From: Natronoflexus pectinivorans
GTDB lineage: Bacteria > Bacteroidota > Bacteroidia > Bacteroidales > Marinilabiliaceae
Length of the DNA: 64,000 nucleotides
Direction of reading: 5' to 3'
Assembly: GCF_004345615.1 (NCBI RefSeq)
Contig: NZ_SLWK01000004.1
Location: forward strand, 248,001 to 312,000
In this document: in pieces, positions 53,542 to 63,506 of the stretch
Position numbering within the stretch: position 1 is the first letter of the stretch
Layout of the letters: each line of letters starts with the position of its first letter
Notes under the pieces: model-generated
The model's input: only the letters and a program-made list of their open reading frames with translations
The model's database searches: none
What the model was told of the DNA's origin: nothing
Translations under genes and position numbers: made by a program

Positions 53542-55542
53542 ATGGTGATGGAAGCAAATGAACTAAACAAATCATCCGAAGAACGGACGAATTTGAATAC
53601 CGGCGAGCAACCCGGTAATTCCGAAAAGAGCACAGAGCAACAATCCCCCGAGAAGATATCCGATTCTGAGAAGGAAGAGGAAACTCCGGAACAGGTAGAG
53701 AAAAAGCCGGAACCACAAGCGGAGGAAGAAACGAGTGCCGAAAATAGCGAATCAAAAACATCAGATTCGGATGATTCGAATGAATTAAAAGAGATGCAAC
53801 CGGATAAAAATGAATATCCGGAAGAGATGGATTATACTGCTTTATCGAGAGAACAGTTGATTGACAAATTCAAAGAAATCATTCAAAAATATCCTGTTTC
53901 GAATATAAAAACGCATGCAGAAGCCATTCGTTTAATATTTGAAAACAAGACCAAAGAGGAAGAAGAGGCCGCCAAACAAAAGTTCATTGAATCGGGAGAA
54001 CCTGAAGAATCATACGACCCTCAGCCCGATATGCTACAGAAAGATTTTGCCGGTCTTTTTGCCGAGTACCGCAGCAAAAGAGATGAAGAAAGACAGGCTC
54101 AGGAGAACGAGAAAGAGAAAAATCTTAAGAACAAGTATGAAGTAATAGAAGGTATAAAAGACCTTATAAACCGGCAGGAATCACTAAACGATACCTTTCA
54201 GGAATTTCGTACACTCCAACAAAAATGGAGAGACATAGGTCCGGTTCCTCAAAACAAACTACATGATTTATGGGAAACTTTCCATTTACATGTTGAGAAC
54301 TTCTACAATTACATCAAAATAAACAACGAGCTTCGGGATCTGGATCTTAAAAAGAACTATGAGTCCAAGCTTGCCTTGTGCGAAAAGGCAGAAACTTTGT
54401 TGCTGGAACCTTCCCCGGTTAAAGCTTTTAAAACACTTCAAAAGTACCATGATCAATGGAGGGAGATTGGCCCCGTTCCCAGAGATAAAAAAGAAGAGTT
54501 GTGGGACAGGTTTAAAGCAGCGACTTCCAAAATTAACCAGCGACAACATGAGCATTTTGAGTCGTTGAAAAATCAGTTGCATAAAAACCTTGAGGCAAAA
54601 ATAGAACTTTGCGAGAAGGCCGAAGCCCTTTTGCAACAAGAAATTACATCACCCAGAGAATGGGAGAACAAGAGCAAGCAACTGATTGATTTACAACAAA
54701 TATGGAAAACCATTGGGTTCGCCCCAAAAAAAGACAACAATCTGGTTTACGATAGATTCAGAAAAGCCTGCGATGAATTCTTTAACCGGAAACGCGACTT
54801 TTTCAAGAGCTATAAAGATGAGCAACAAAATAATCTGCAACTAAAAACAGAACTCTGCATTCAGGCCGAGGCCATGAAAGAGAGTAACGATTGGAAAAAA
54901 ACAACAGAAGAGTACATCCGCATACAGAAGAAATGGAAAGAGATTGGTCCGGTACCCCGAAAACAATCTGATGCCATTTGGAAACGTTTCAGGGAGGCTT
55001 GTGACTATTTCTTCGACAGAAAATCTAATTTTTTCAACAACATTGACGAAGAGCAGGCAGACAACCTCAACAAGAAAGAAGCAATTATTAAAGAGCTTCA
55101 GGAATTTGAGCTTCAGGATGACAGCGAAAAGTGTTTTGCAGTTTTACAGGATTTTCAGCGCAGATGGTCTGAAGTTGGTTTCGTTCCAATAAAAGATAAA
55201 GACCGCATCAATCAGGATTTTAGAAACCTGATTAATCAGAAATTTGACCATTTGAATCTGGATGAAGTCAACAAAAACCTTCAGAAATTCAGAAACAAAC
55301 TGGAAAACTGGAAATCCAACGACCAGTTTAATGAGAAAATTGGCCAGGAACGAAATAAAATCATGTTAAAACTCAAGCAACTAGAAGGTGACATTATCTT
55401 GTGGGAAAATAATATTGGATTCTTCACCAAATCTAAAAATTCAGAGGCTTTGGTGCGCGATTTCAAACACAAAATAGAAAATGGCAAACGAAACATTGAG
55501 TTATTGAATAAGAAACTTGATTTAATTGATGAAATGCTTTAG
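53542..55542 (+). CDS. DUF349 repeat protein
   Basis: This 666-residue acidic, highly charged protein carries five DUF349 repeats between about residues 215 and 585. Their marks are WRDIGPVPQ, WREIGPVPRD, WKTIGFAPKK, WKEIGPVPRK and WSEVGFVPIK, each followed by a helix with (L/I)W(D/K)RF-like sequence. The first 100 residues are a disordered Glu/Ser/Lys-rich stretch, and the C-terminus is coiled coil. DUF349 proteins are of unknown function; a few bacterial members have been linked with stress responses. No signal peptide is seen. It is a single gene with a strong terminator. The start ATG at 53542 has another Met two codons on. Confidence 0.87.
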   Translation: MVMEANELNKSSEERTNLNTGEQPGNSEKSTEQQSPEKISDSEKEEETPEQVEKKPEPQAEEETSAENSESKTSDSDDSNELKEMQPDKNEYPEEMDYTALSREQLIDKFKEIIQKYPVSNIKTHAEAIRLIFENKTKEEEEAAKQKFIESGEPEESYDPQPDMLQKDFAGLFAEYRSKRDEERQAQENEKEKNLKNKYEVIEGIKDLINRQESLNDTFQEFRTLQQKWRDIGPVPQNKLHDLWETFHLHVENFYNYIKINNELRDLDLKKNYESKLALCEKAETLLLEPSPVKAFKTLQKYHDQWREIGPVPRDKKEELWDRFKAATSKINQRQHEHFESLKNQLHKNLEAKIELCEKAEALLQQEITSPREWENKSKQLIDLQQIWKTIGFAPKKDNNLVYDRFRKACDEFFNRKRDFFKSYKDEQQNNLQLKTELCIQAEAMKESNDWKKTTEEYIRIQKKWKEIGPVPRKQSDAIWKRFREACDYFFDRKSNFFNNIDEEQADNLNKKEAIIKELQEFELQDDSEKCFAVLQDFQRRWSEVGFVPIKDKDRINQDFRNLINQKFDHLNLDEVNKNLQKFRNKLENWKSNDQFNEKIGQERNKIMLKLKQLEGDIILWENNIGFFTKSKNSEALVRDFKHKIENGKRNIELLNKKLDLIDEML

Positions 55543-55559
55543 CATTTCAATTTCAGATA

Positions 55560-55588
55560 AAAAAAGCTGCCCTGAAAGGCAGCTTTTT
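55560..55588 (+). terminator. Terminator of the DUF349 gene
   Basis: An 11-bp stem (55561-55571 with 55578-55588) and a 6-base loop with A and T tails. A second small palindrome, GAAATGCT/AGCATTTC, overlaps the stop codon (55531-55548). Confidence 0.92.
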
Positions 55589-55619
55589 CATTTTCGTCAT
55601 CTTTATGCAACATTAATAA

Positions 55620-55682
55620 TTCACCCCTAAATCCCCCGGGGGACTTAAGCCTCCCACTTGGGGGAGGTTTGGAGGGGTTAAA
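55620..55682. repeat. GC-rich REP-like palindrome
   Basis: Nested hairpins: ACCCCT (55623-55628) with AGGGGT (55673-55678), the palindrome TCCCCCGGGGGA, and CCTCCC facing GGGGGAGG. This type of C/G-rich word cluster is a familiar dispersed intergenic repeat of Bacteroidota genomes. It lies between convergent genes. Confidence 0.8.
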
Positions 55683-55785
55683 TCAAGGCTGCTTTCTAAT
55701 TATAAGTATTTAAATTCTATTCGACCTTTGAGTCAGCCTCTTCTTATTTCCCATCAATTTAAACAAACCAGACGCGAATCTGTAA

Positions 55786-57600
55786 TCATTCAATTCCTAA
55801 AGAGGAGCCAATTGCAACCATCAGCCATGAACCATGTTGCAACCATTGTTCTGACCAACGCCACATATGGCTTACATCGTCGCCCCATGGAGCAGGTCTG
55901 AACGCAATATCAGACTCATTACCAAAGCCCGCAGTAATTCCGTTCAAAACGCATCCTTTGACATTAAGTTCACGATAATCCGAATATGCAGGTGCATAAG
56001 AAGGATTGTTGTAGCCTCTGCCATGAAGCATAGTCATGTTAAAAGGATTAAGGCCAAGAATCCAGTTCTTTTGATCAGAAGCATACTCTAAAGCTTTTTT
56101 CTTTACATCTGAATCAAGATATGGGAAAGCCTGATACATGGCCGTAGCAAGGGAAGCCAGTCGTGCATTTTCGCCCTGCCACCAATAGCCAGTTTCGTTG
56201 TTTTGAGGAATGAAAAACGAAGTACGCTTACTATCTTCGTTCACTGCTTTTACATACTGCCGTGCATATCCGAAAGGATTATTTACTTCACTGGTGACGG
56301 CTAATTCAAAAGCTACTCCGCGGCGAACGCCATCAACAGCAATCGACTTATACTGTGGGTCTGTCTCAAAATTTAAATAGCGAACCAGAGAAACCACAGG
56401 AAGACCAGCTTCTGCTGCGTGAAAAAATGAACGTAGGTTCTCGTCATCAGCACGCCAAAAGTCAGTCATGGTTTCATCACTTGTAAGGCGAGATGTTAGG
56501 TTTTGCATTCTAGTTCTCGCGGCTTCAAGGAATTGACGATCACCAGTCGCATTATAAAGCTCACTTGCAGCCATTAAGGCACAATAATCATCAATAATGT
56601 TCTCTTTACCATCGGCAATATGCAGATGATTATATTTTTCGAGATGATGGAAACCACGAATAGCTGCCTCAAGGTACGTTTCTGTTGAAAATTCTCCGCT
56701 ATGCCCTTCAGCTGCAGCTCTGGCAAGTGCTGCAATTGACATACCGCCACCTTCTCTGTAGCCGGCTTCATAATTATCATTTTTAAAACCTTCCTGACCG
56801 ATGTATGCACATATTTCGCGCTGAGCAGGATCCCATGACCAATTGGCGAAGACATTAATGTAAAAGTACCCTTCTTCATCTTGCATCCTAATTAACCAAT
56901 CGGCGCCATGCACTGCTTCGGCAATAAGATTAGATTTAAGAACCTCTTTATCATCGCCTTTATAATATTTCTCAACATTTGTAAGGGTTTCAAGAAAATT
57001 CCAAACAACCATAGGTGCTTGCTGAGGATTCATGAAATTGGCATAACTTAAATGGCTTAGGTATTTACCCCTGTCACCAGATGCATCATACCAACCTCCA
57101 CTTGCGTCAATTATGTCATCTCTCTCACCAAAAAAACTAATATTTTTATCGGCCTCATTAAATTCTCCGGCTGCTCTTTGAGATCGGATTCCTTTGGTAA
57201 GTAAATCCAGTGTAGAAATAGCAAGTCCCTGGTCTTTTATTTCAAAAACCTTACTCTTAACCATACTGCCATTCATCTGAACTACAGCATAATATTTCCC
57301 GGGAAGATTAAAATCCGAAAAACACCCACGATATGCTTTTCCGGTATGCCAAGAGTCAATCGCCCCTCCTGATTCAAAATTTCCGCTAAACACTTCTTTA
57401 TCATTCATATTATGAATGGAAAAGTTGCGAGGTACAAAATCTCCAGTCGTTTGAAAGACAACAGTTTTTGATCCACCCGAAATATAACCAAGATGATTTA
57501 CCAAAACATCGGAACCTACACCAGCCCCTTCGGAACCAAATCCACAATGAGCAAATAACAAAAATGCAGGCATCATCGCAAATCTTAAAAAGTACTTCAT
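55786..57600 (-). CDS. Glycoside hydrolase family 9 protein with N-terminal Ig-like domain
   Basis: This 604-residue exported enzyme has a signal peptide (to about residue 22), a CelD_N-type Ig-like domain (about 30-122, VNHLGYISGGSKTVVF to KVFEI) and a GH9 (alpha/alpha)6 barrel. The catalytic base region GGWYDASGD is at 168-176 and the likely acid is Glu584 in WSEQWLQHGSW. Most GH9 enzymes are endo-beta-glucanases, but some act on glucosamine or other beta-1,4 substrates. The Cys at 19 follows FAH, a poor lipobox, so lipidation is doubtful. No C-terminal sorting domain for type IX secretion is seen. A LacI-type operator overlaps its promoter, so it is probably regulated by sugar. Confidence 0.93.
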   Translation of the reverse strand: MKYFLRFAMMPAFLLFAHCGFGSEGAGVGSDVLVNHLGYISGGSKTVVFQTTGDFVPRNFSIHNMNDKEVFSGNFESGGAIDSWHTGKAYRGCFSDFNLPGKYYAVVQMNGSMVKSKVFEIKDQGLAISTLDLLTKGIRSQRAAGEFNEADKNISFFGERDDIIDASGGWYDASGDRGKYLSHLSYANFMNPQQAPMVVWNFLETLTNVEKYYKGDDKEVLKSNLIAEAVHGADWLIRMQDEEGYFYINVFANWSWDPAQREICAYIGQEGFKNDNYEAGYREGGGMSIAALARAAAEGHSGEFSTETYLEAAIRGFHHLEKYNHLHIADGKENIIDDYCALMAASELYNATGDRQFLEAARTRMQNLTSRLTSDETMTDFWRADDENLRSFFHAAEAGLPVVSLVRYLNFETDPQYKSIAVDGVRRGVAFELAVTSEVNNPFGYARQYVKAVNEDSKRTSFFIPQNNETGYWWQGENARLASLATAMYQAFPYLDSDVKKKALEYASDQKNWILGLNPFNMTMLHGRGYNNPSYAPAYSDYRELNVKGCVLNGITAGFGNESDIAFRPAPWGDDVSHMWRWSEQWLQHGSWLMVAIGSSLGIE

Positions 57601-57640
57601 TATTAAATGGTTTTAGTTAAAATCTTAATCAACTTTAATA

Positions 57641-57648
57641 CAAAAATA
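57641..57648 (-). promoter_or_regulatory. TAnnTTTG promoter element of the GH9 gene
   Basis: TATTTTTG on the minus strand. A -33 TTG (57671-57669) lies 20 bases upstream, the right distance, and falls inside the operator at 57667-57680. Confidence 0.7.
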
Positions 57649-57666
57649 GAAAACAGTCTTTTTATA

Positions 57667-57680
57667 TGCAAGCGATTGCA
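57667..57680 (-). promoter_or_regulatory. LacI/CcpA-family operator upstream of GH9
   Basis: TGCAAGCGATTGCA matches the LacI-family consensus TGNAARCGNTTNCA at every defined position and is nearly palindromic (TGCAA/TTGCA around GCGA). It covers the -33 element of the GH9 promoter, the expected position for repression. Confidence 0.75.
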
Positions 57681-57844
57681 TTTTTTTAACACTTCATTCA
57701 CTGCGATGGTAATCATCCGCTTTAAATGAAAGATTTCAAAATCAAAAAGAATAAGTTTTAGCAAAAGTTAACCAAAAAACAACATATGACCCTGAAAAAA
57801 AACCAAACTAGGCTATGCAATTAATATTTTAGGATAGATTTTGT

Positions 57845-57852
57845 TACCTTTG
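57845..57852 (+). promoter_or_regulatory. TAnnTTTG promoter element of pyrG-yidC
   Basis: TACCTTTG, 111 bases before the pyrG start, giving a leader of about 105 bases. I saw no clear attenuator in the leader. Confidence 0.6.
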
Positions 57853-57951
57853 TACATTATTTTTTGCAACGCAAGCATACCTTGCTGAGATTGAGCCACT
57901 TCTAAACCAAGCATCTCTTTCCTGCAGGTTATTATAAAATGTAGAATTTAA

Positions 57952-59580
<1,629 letters not shown>

Positions 59581-59616
59581 AATTCTGATAAAGAATTAAT
59601 TCATAAGCTATAAAAA

Positions 59617-61491
59617 ATGGATAGAAATTCGATCACAGGTTTAATACTTATCACACTCATACTGATAGGCTTTTGGTTTGTAAACAGGCCATCACAGGAG
59701 CAGGTTGAAGCCAATCGTCAACAAAGAGACTCTCTTCGAATGGTAGAAATGCTTGAAGAAGAGCGTAGGTTAAGCGAAGAAGTTCGAAGAGAGGCCGAAG
59801 CAACTCCTGTATCTCTTGATGAAGAACCGATGGTTTCTGCGGAGAATGATACCATTCGGAAACAACGAGCAAGACAAATGTATGGTCAGTTGGCTCCTTT
59901 TGTTGAAGCTGAACAGGAATTCTTCACCCTGGAAAATGAGAAAATCATTATGACTTTCACCAATAAAGGTGGAAGAATCTATTCTGTGGAGTTAAAAGAA
60001 TATAAAACTCACGAAGGGGAGCCACTGATCCTATTCGAAGGAAAAAATAATAAATTTGGGTTCTCTTTTACCCACAACACCAGAGTGTTCAATACCAATG
60101 ACCTGTTCTTCAATGTTCAGTCACACTCCGACTCGGTTATCGTTTTCGAAATCGCTACAGAACAAAATGAATCTTTGAGGTTCAGGTATACTCTTCCGGA
60201 AGATGAGTATATGACTGGTTTTTCAATTCAAACACAAAACCTGAGAAATTTGATGGCAACTCCAAGGGGAACCATCGACATCAATTGGCACGTTGAAATG
60301 CCAGCTTTTGAGTTAAACCGTAACCAAGAGCAACAGAACACACGTCTTTACTATAAGCATCATCTTTCGGATGTAGACAATCTGAGACCCGGGCGCAATG
60401 ATAGCGAGAACATTAGAACACCCGTAAAGTGGATTGCCTTCAAAAGTCAATTTTTCTCATCGATTTTTATTGCAGAAGAAAACTTTACCGGCGCTTATCT
60501 ATCTGCCGTTCAAGAGGAGAACGAATTTAGCCCTTTCCTTAGTTACAAAACAGCTGAAGCACTTGTCCCGGTGGACTTTTCATTGAACCAGGAACACCGG
60601 TTCAATTTCTATTTTGGACCTAATCATTACTACACCCTAAACAGCTATGGTAAAGATCTTGAATTTAACAGGTTATTGCCATTGGGGTGGGGGATTTTTG
60701 GATGGATTAACCGCTTTGCGGTAATCCCGGTTTTTAATCTGTTGGAAAATCGCATCGCCAGTTATGGAATCATCATATTAATTCTAACCTTACTTATTAA
60801 ACTGGTATTATTCCCATTAACTTACAAATCATACATCTCAACTGCCAAAATGAAGGTGTTAAAACCTCAAATTGATGAGATCAATGAAAGAATACCGAAA
60901 GATAAGGCATTGGAGCGACAGCAGGCGGTAATGGGACTATACAAGAAAGCAGGAGTAAATCCGATGGGTGGATGTTTGCCCATGTTATTACAAATGCCAA
61001 TTCTGATAGCCCTGTTCCGGTTTTTCCCGGCTTCAATTGAGTTGAGACAAGAGGCCTTCTTATGGGCAACTGACCTTTCGACATACGATTCAATACTGGA
61101 ATTACCGTTTAACATTCCGTTTTACGGTGCTCATGTAAGTTTGTTTACCCTGCTAATGGCCATTACCAACATTGTTTACACTAAAATGAACATGGAAATG
61201 ACCCAGTCAACAAACCAAATGCCGGGTATGAAAGGTATGATGTATATGATGCCGGTGATGTTCCTGTTCTTCTTTAACAGCTATTCATCGGGATTGAGTT
61301 ACTATTACTTTATCTCAACCCTGATTACCATTTTCCAGACAATTATTATAAAACAATTTGTGGATGAGAAAAAGCTGTTGAAAAAGATTCAGGCCAATCA
61401 GAAAAAACCGGTTAAGAAATCAAAATTTGCCCAAAGACTTGAAGACATGGCAAAACAACAACAGCAACTTAAAAAGAAGGGCAAAAGATAG
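59617..61491 (+). CDS. yidC: Membrane protein insertase YidC
   Basis: YidC inserts proteins into the inner membrane, alone or with SecYEG. The 624-residue protein has an N-terminal membrane helix (about 5-22), a large periplasmic beta-domain (about 70-350), and the conserved five-helix insertase part from about residue 375 (LTLLIKLVLFPLTYKSYIS, NPMGGCLPMLLQMPILIALF, MPGMKGMMYMMPVMFLFFFN). The tail is Lys- and Gln-rich, which in Bacteroidota may contact ribosomes. It is the second gene of the pyrG-yidC unit and is followed by a strong terminator. Confidence 0.97.
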   Translation: MDRNSITGLILITLILIGFWFVNRPSQEQVEANRQQRDSLRMVEMLEEERRLSEEVRREAEATPVSLDEEPMVSAENDTIRKQRARQMYGQLAPFVEAEQEFFTLENEKIIMTFTNKGGRIYSVELKEYKTHEGEPLILFEGKNNKFGFSFTHNTRVFNTNDLFFNVQSHSDSVIVFEIATEQNESLRFRYTLPEDEYMTGFSIQTQNLRNLMATPRGTIDINWHVEMPAFELNRNQEQQNTRLYYKHHLSDVDNLRPGRNDSENIRTPVKWIAFKSQFFSSIFIAEENFTGAYLSAVQEENEFSPFLSYKTAEALVPVDFSLNQEHRFNFYFGPNHYYTLNSYGKDLEFNRLLPLGWGIFGWINRFAVIPVFNLLENRIASYGIIILILTLLIKLVLFPLTYKSYISTAKMKVLKPQIDEINERIPKDKALERQQAVMGLYKKAGVNPMGGCLPMLLQMPILIALFRFFPASIELRQEAFLWATDLSTYDSILELPFNIPFYGAHVSLFTLLMAITNIVYTKMNMEMTQSTNQMPGMKGMMYMMPVMFLFFFNSYSSGLSYYYFISTLITIFQTIIIKQFVDEKKLLKKIQANQKKPVKKSKFAQRLEDMAKQQQQLKKKGKR

Positions 61492-61514
61492 TTCATTCTA
61501 ATATAACTTTAATA

Positions 61515-61555
61515 AAAAACAGAAGGAGTGCTCTTACGGCACTCTTTCTGTTTTT
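61515..61555 (+). terminator. Terminator of pyrG-yidC
   Basis: A 17-bp stem with one mismatch (61515-61531 with 61539-61555) and a 7-base loop, ending in a T run. Confidence 0.93.
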
Positions 61556-61582
61556 TATCACGACTGACCGGCTATTTAATTT

Positions 61583-61684
61583 AGATTGCTCGTTCTGCTC
61601 GAAATGACAAAACTTTCAGTAGCTAATAACCCCTTCACCTCTCACAGGGTAACAGCTTGTCATTTCGAGTGAAGCGAGAAATCT
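61583..61684. repeat. REP-like inverted repeat (TCATTTCGA type)
   Basis: Arms 61583-61610 and 61657-61684 are inverted copies matching at 23 of 28 positions, each containing CTCGAAATGACAA or its complement. This word is typical of dispersed intergenic repeats in Bacteroidota. The rest of the 61492-61988 gap holds the next gene's promoter and leader. Confidence 0.85.
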
Positions 61685-61796
61685 ATTATTTGAATATCAT
61701 TGTGAAAAAATCTTAGTCTGACAGTAGTGGTTTTTTAAAATGCATTACTTTCAAATTAAATGACTAGGTATAAAATATTGTAATTTGTCAATTCAA

Positions 61797-61920
61797 TAAT
61801 TTTGCAACAAAATAGACTATACATTATGTCTATAAAGAAAAAAAGTATTAATTTAGCCATTGGTCTGTAAAATCAACTCTTATCAAATATCACTCAATCC
61901 CTTACGGAATTGATTGAGTG
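61797..61920 (+). promoter_or_regulatory. Promoter element and leader hairpin of the Gfo/Idh/MocA gene
   Basis: TAATTTTG (61797-61804) matches TAnnTTTG and would give a leader of about 180 bases. Within it a perfect 9-bp stem CACTCAATC (61891-61899) / GATTGAGTG (61912-61920) can form. Confidence 0.5.
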
Positions 61921-61988
61921 TGGTTTACGTGTAATTATAGTTAAGAAAGAATAATAAACACAAGTTCTATCTAATAATTATTACACCT

Positions 61989-63470
61989 ATGAAATCAAAA
62001 ATTGGAAGAAGGGATTTCCTTCAAAAGAGTGGTGCAGCAGCAGTAGGATTAAGTGTACTGCCTGGAATCGTATCAGCTTCACAACCGGCTAAACCAGCCA
62101 GAAGATCCCCCGGTGACAAATTAAGAATTGCAGGCGTTGGCGTAGGCGGACGCGGATTTGCAGTACTTCGTGCAATGGAAAGCGAAGAGATTGTTGCGCT
62201 TTGCGATGTTGACTGGAGGTATTCAAAAAACTGTTTTGATTATTGGCCCAAAGCGAAAAAGTATTGGGACTGGCGCAAAATGTTAGATGAGATGGGCGAT
62301 GAGATTGATGCTGTTATGGTTGCTACAGCCGATCACACCCATGCCGCTATTGCAGCGACTGCCATTACTATGGGAAAACACGTGTATGTGGAGAAACCAC
62401 TGACACACACGGTTTATGAATCCAGACTATTAACAAAACTGGCAAAAAAATACAAAGTTGCCACACAAATGGGTAACCAGGGAGCATCAGAAGAAGGTGT
62501 ATCGTTGGTAAAAGAGTGGATTCAAAACGGAGAAATTGGTGAAGTAACTCGTGTTGAAGCATTCACTGATCGCCCAATTTGGCCACAGGGACTAAATACT
62601 CCAACTCAAGGTCAGTGGGTACCAGATCATTTAAACTGGGATCTTTTCGTAGGACCTGCAAAAATGCGTCCATACAATGAAATTTATACTCCATGGAATT
62701 TCCGTGGATGGTGGGATTACGGAACAGGTGCTTTGGGAGATATGGCATGTCATATTTTGCATCCCGTTTTTAAAGGCCTGAATCTGGGGTATCCAACCCG
62801 TGTTCAGGGAAGTTCTACGTTATTGCTTCAGGATTGTGCACCCGTTGCAGAGAAAGTCCGCATGATATTCCCCGAAAGAGCTCGACTAAGAAGGGTTCGT
62901 ATGCCTGAAGTTGAGGTACACTGGTATGATGGCGGCTTACAACCATTAAAACCAGACAACTGGCCTGCCGGGAAAAGCCTGAATGTTCAGGGTGGCGGTG
63001 CTCTGTTTTATGGAACCAAAGATATCCTTCATGTAGGCTGTTATGGACGTGAGCCATTTCTGCTTTCCGGAAGAGTCCCCAATGCTCCTAAAACAGAACG
63101 CAGAATCAATGTAAGCCATGAAATGGACTGGGTACGTGCCTGTAAAGAGAGTCCTGAAAACAGAACCGAATGCTCATCAGCATTTGATGAGGCTGGACCT
63201 TTCAATGAAATGGTTGTCATGGGTGTTTTAGCTGTAAGACTTCAGGCATTAAACAAAGAATTGCACTGGGACGGCGAAAACATGCGTTTCACAAATATTG
63301 GTGATGACGAAACCATCCGCACAGTAATAAAAGATGGTTTTGAAATCAGAGACGGACATCCAACTTTTGATCAAACATGGACAGAGCCCGTTAACGCCAA
63401 AAAATTTGCTGAGGAGTTAATTAAGCATGAGTACAGGAAAGGTTGGTCATTACCAGATATGCCAGCTTAG
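61989..63470 (+). CDS. Tat-exported Gfo/Idh/MocA family oxidoreductase
   Basis: This 493-residue NAD(P)-dependent oxidoreductase carries an N-terminal twin-arginine signal (GRRDFLQKSGAAAVGLSVLP), so it is exported folded with its cofactor. The nucleotide-binding region is LRIAGVGVGGRGFAVL, followed by the family motif YVEKPLTHTV (Glu-Lys-Pro) near residue 135. The C-terminal domain forms the sugar-binding sheet. It sits 36 bases before a DUF1080 3-keto-disaccharide hydrolase gene. In characterised Bacteroides systems such pairs oxidise glycosides at C3 and then cleave them. That fits here, but the actual sugar is unknown. Confidence 0.92.
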   Translation: MKSKIGRRDFLQKSGAAAVGLSVLPGIVSASQPAKPARRSPGDKLRIAGVGVGGRGFAVLRAMESEEIVALCDVDWRYSKNCFDYWPKAKKYWDWRKMLDEMGDEIDAVMVATADHTHAAIAATAITMGKHVYVEKPLTHTVYESRLLTKLAKKYKVATQMGNQGASEEGVSLVKEWIQNGEIGEVTRVEAFTDRPIWPQGLNTPTQGQWVPDHLNWDLFVGPAKMRPYNEIYTPWNFRGWWDYGTGALGDMACHILHPVFKGLNLGYPTRVQGSSTLLLQDCAPVAEKVRMIFPERARLRRVRMPEVEVHWYDGGLQPLKPDNWPAGKSLNVQGGGALFYGTKDILHVGCYGREPFLLSGRVPNAPKTERRINVSHEMDWVRACKESPENRTECSSAFDEAGPFNEMVVMGVLAVRLQALNKELHWDGENMRFTNIGDDETIRTVIKDGFEIRDGHPTFDQTWTEPVNAKKFAEELIKHEYRKGWSLPDMPA

Positions 63471-63506
63471 TATTTTAAATCCCCAATTATTATTAATTTA
63501 AAAAAC

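Noticed and set aside
53423-53761. 112-codon minus-strand frame
   Set aside because: Mostly antisense to the DUF349 gene start; no supporting signals.
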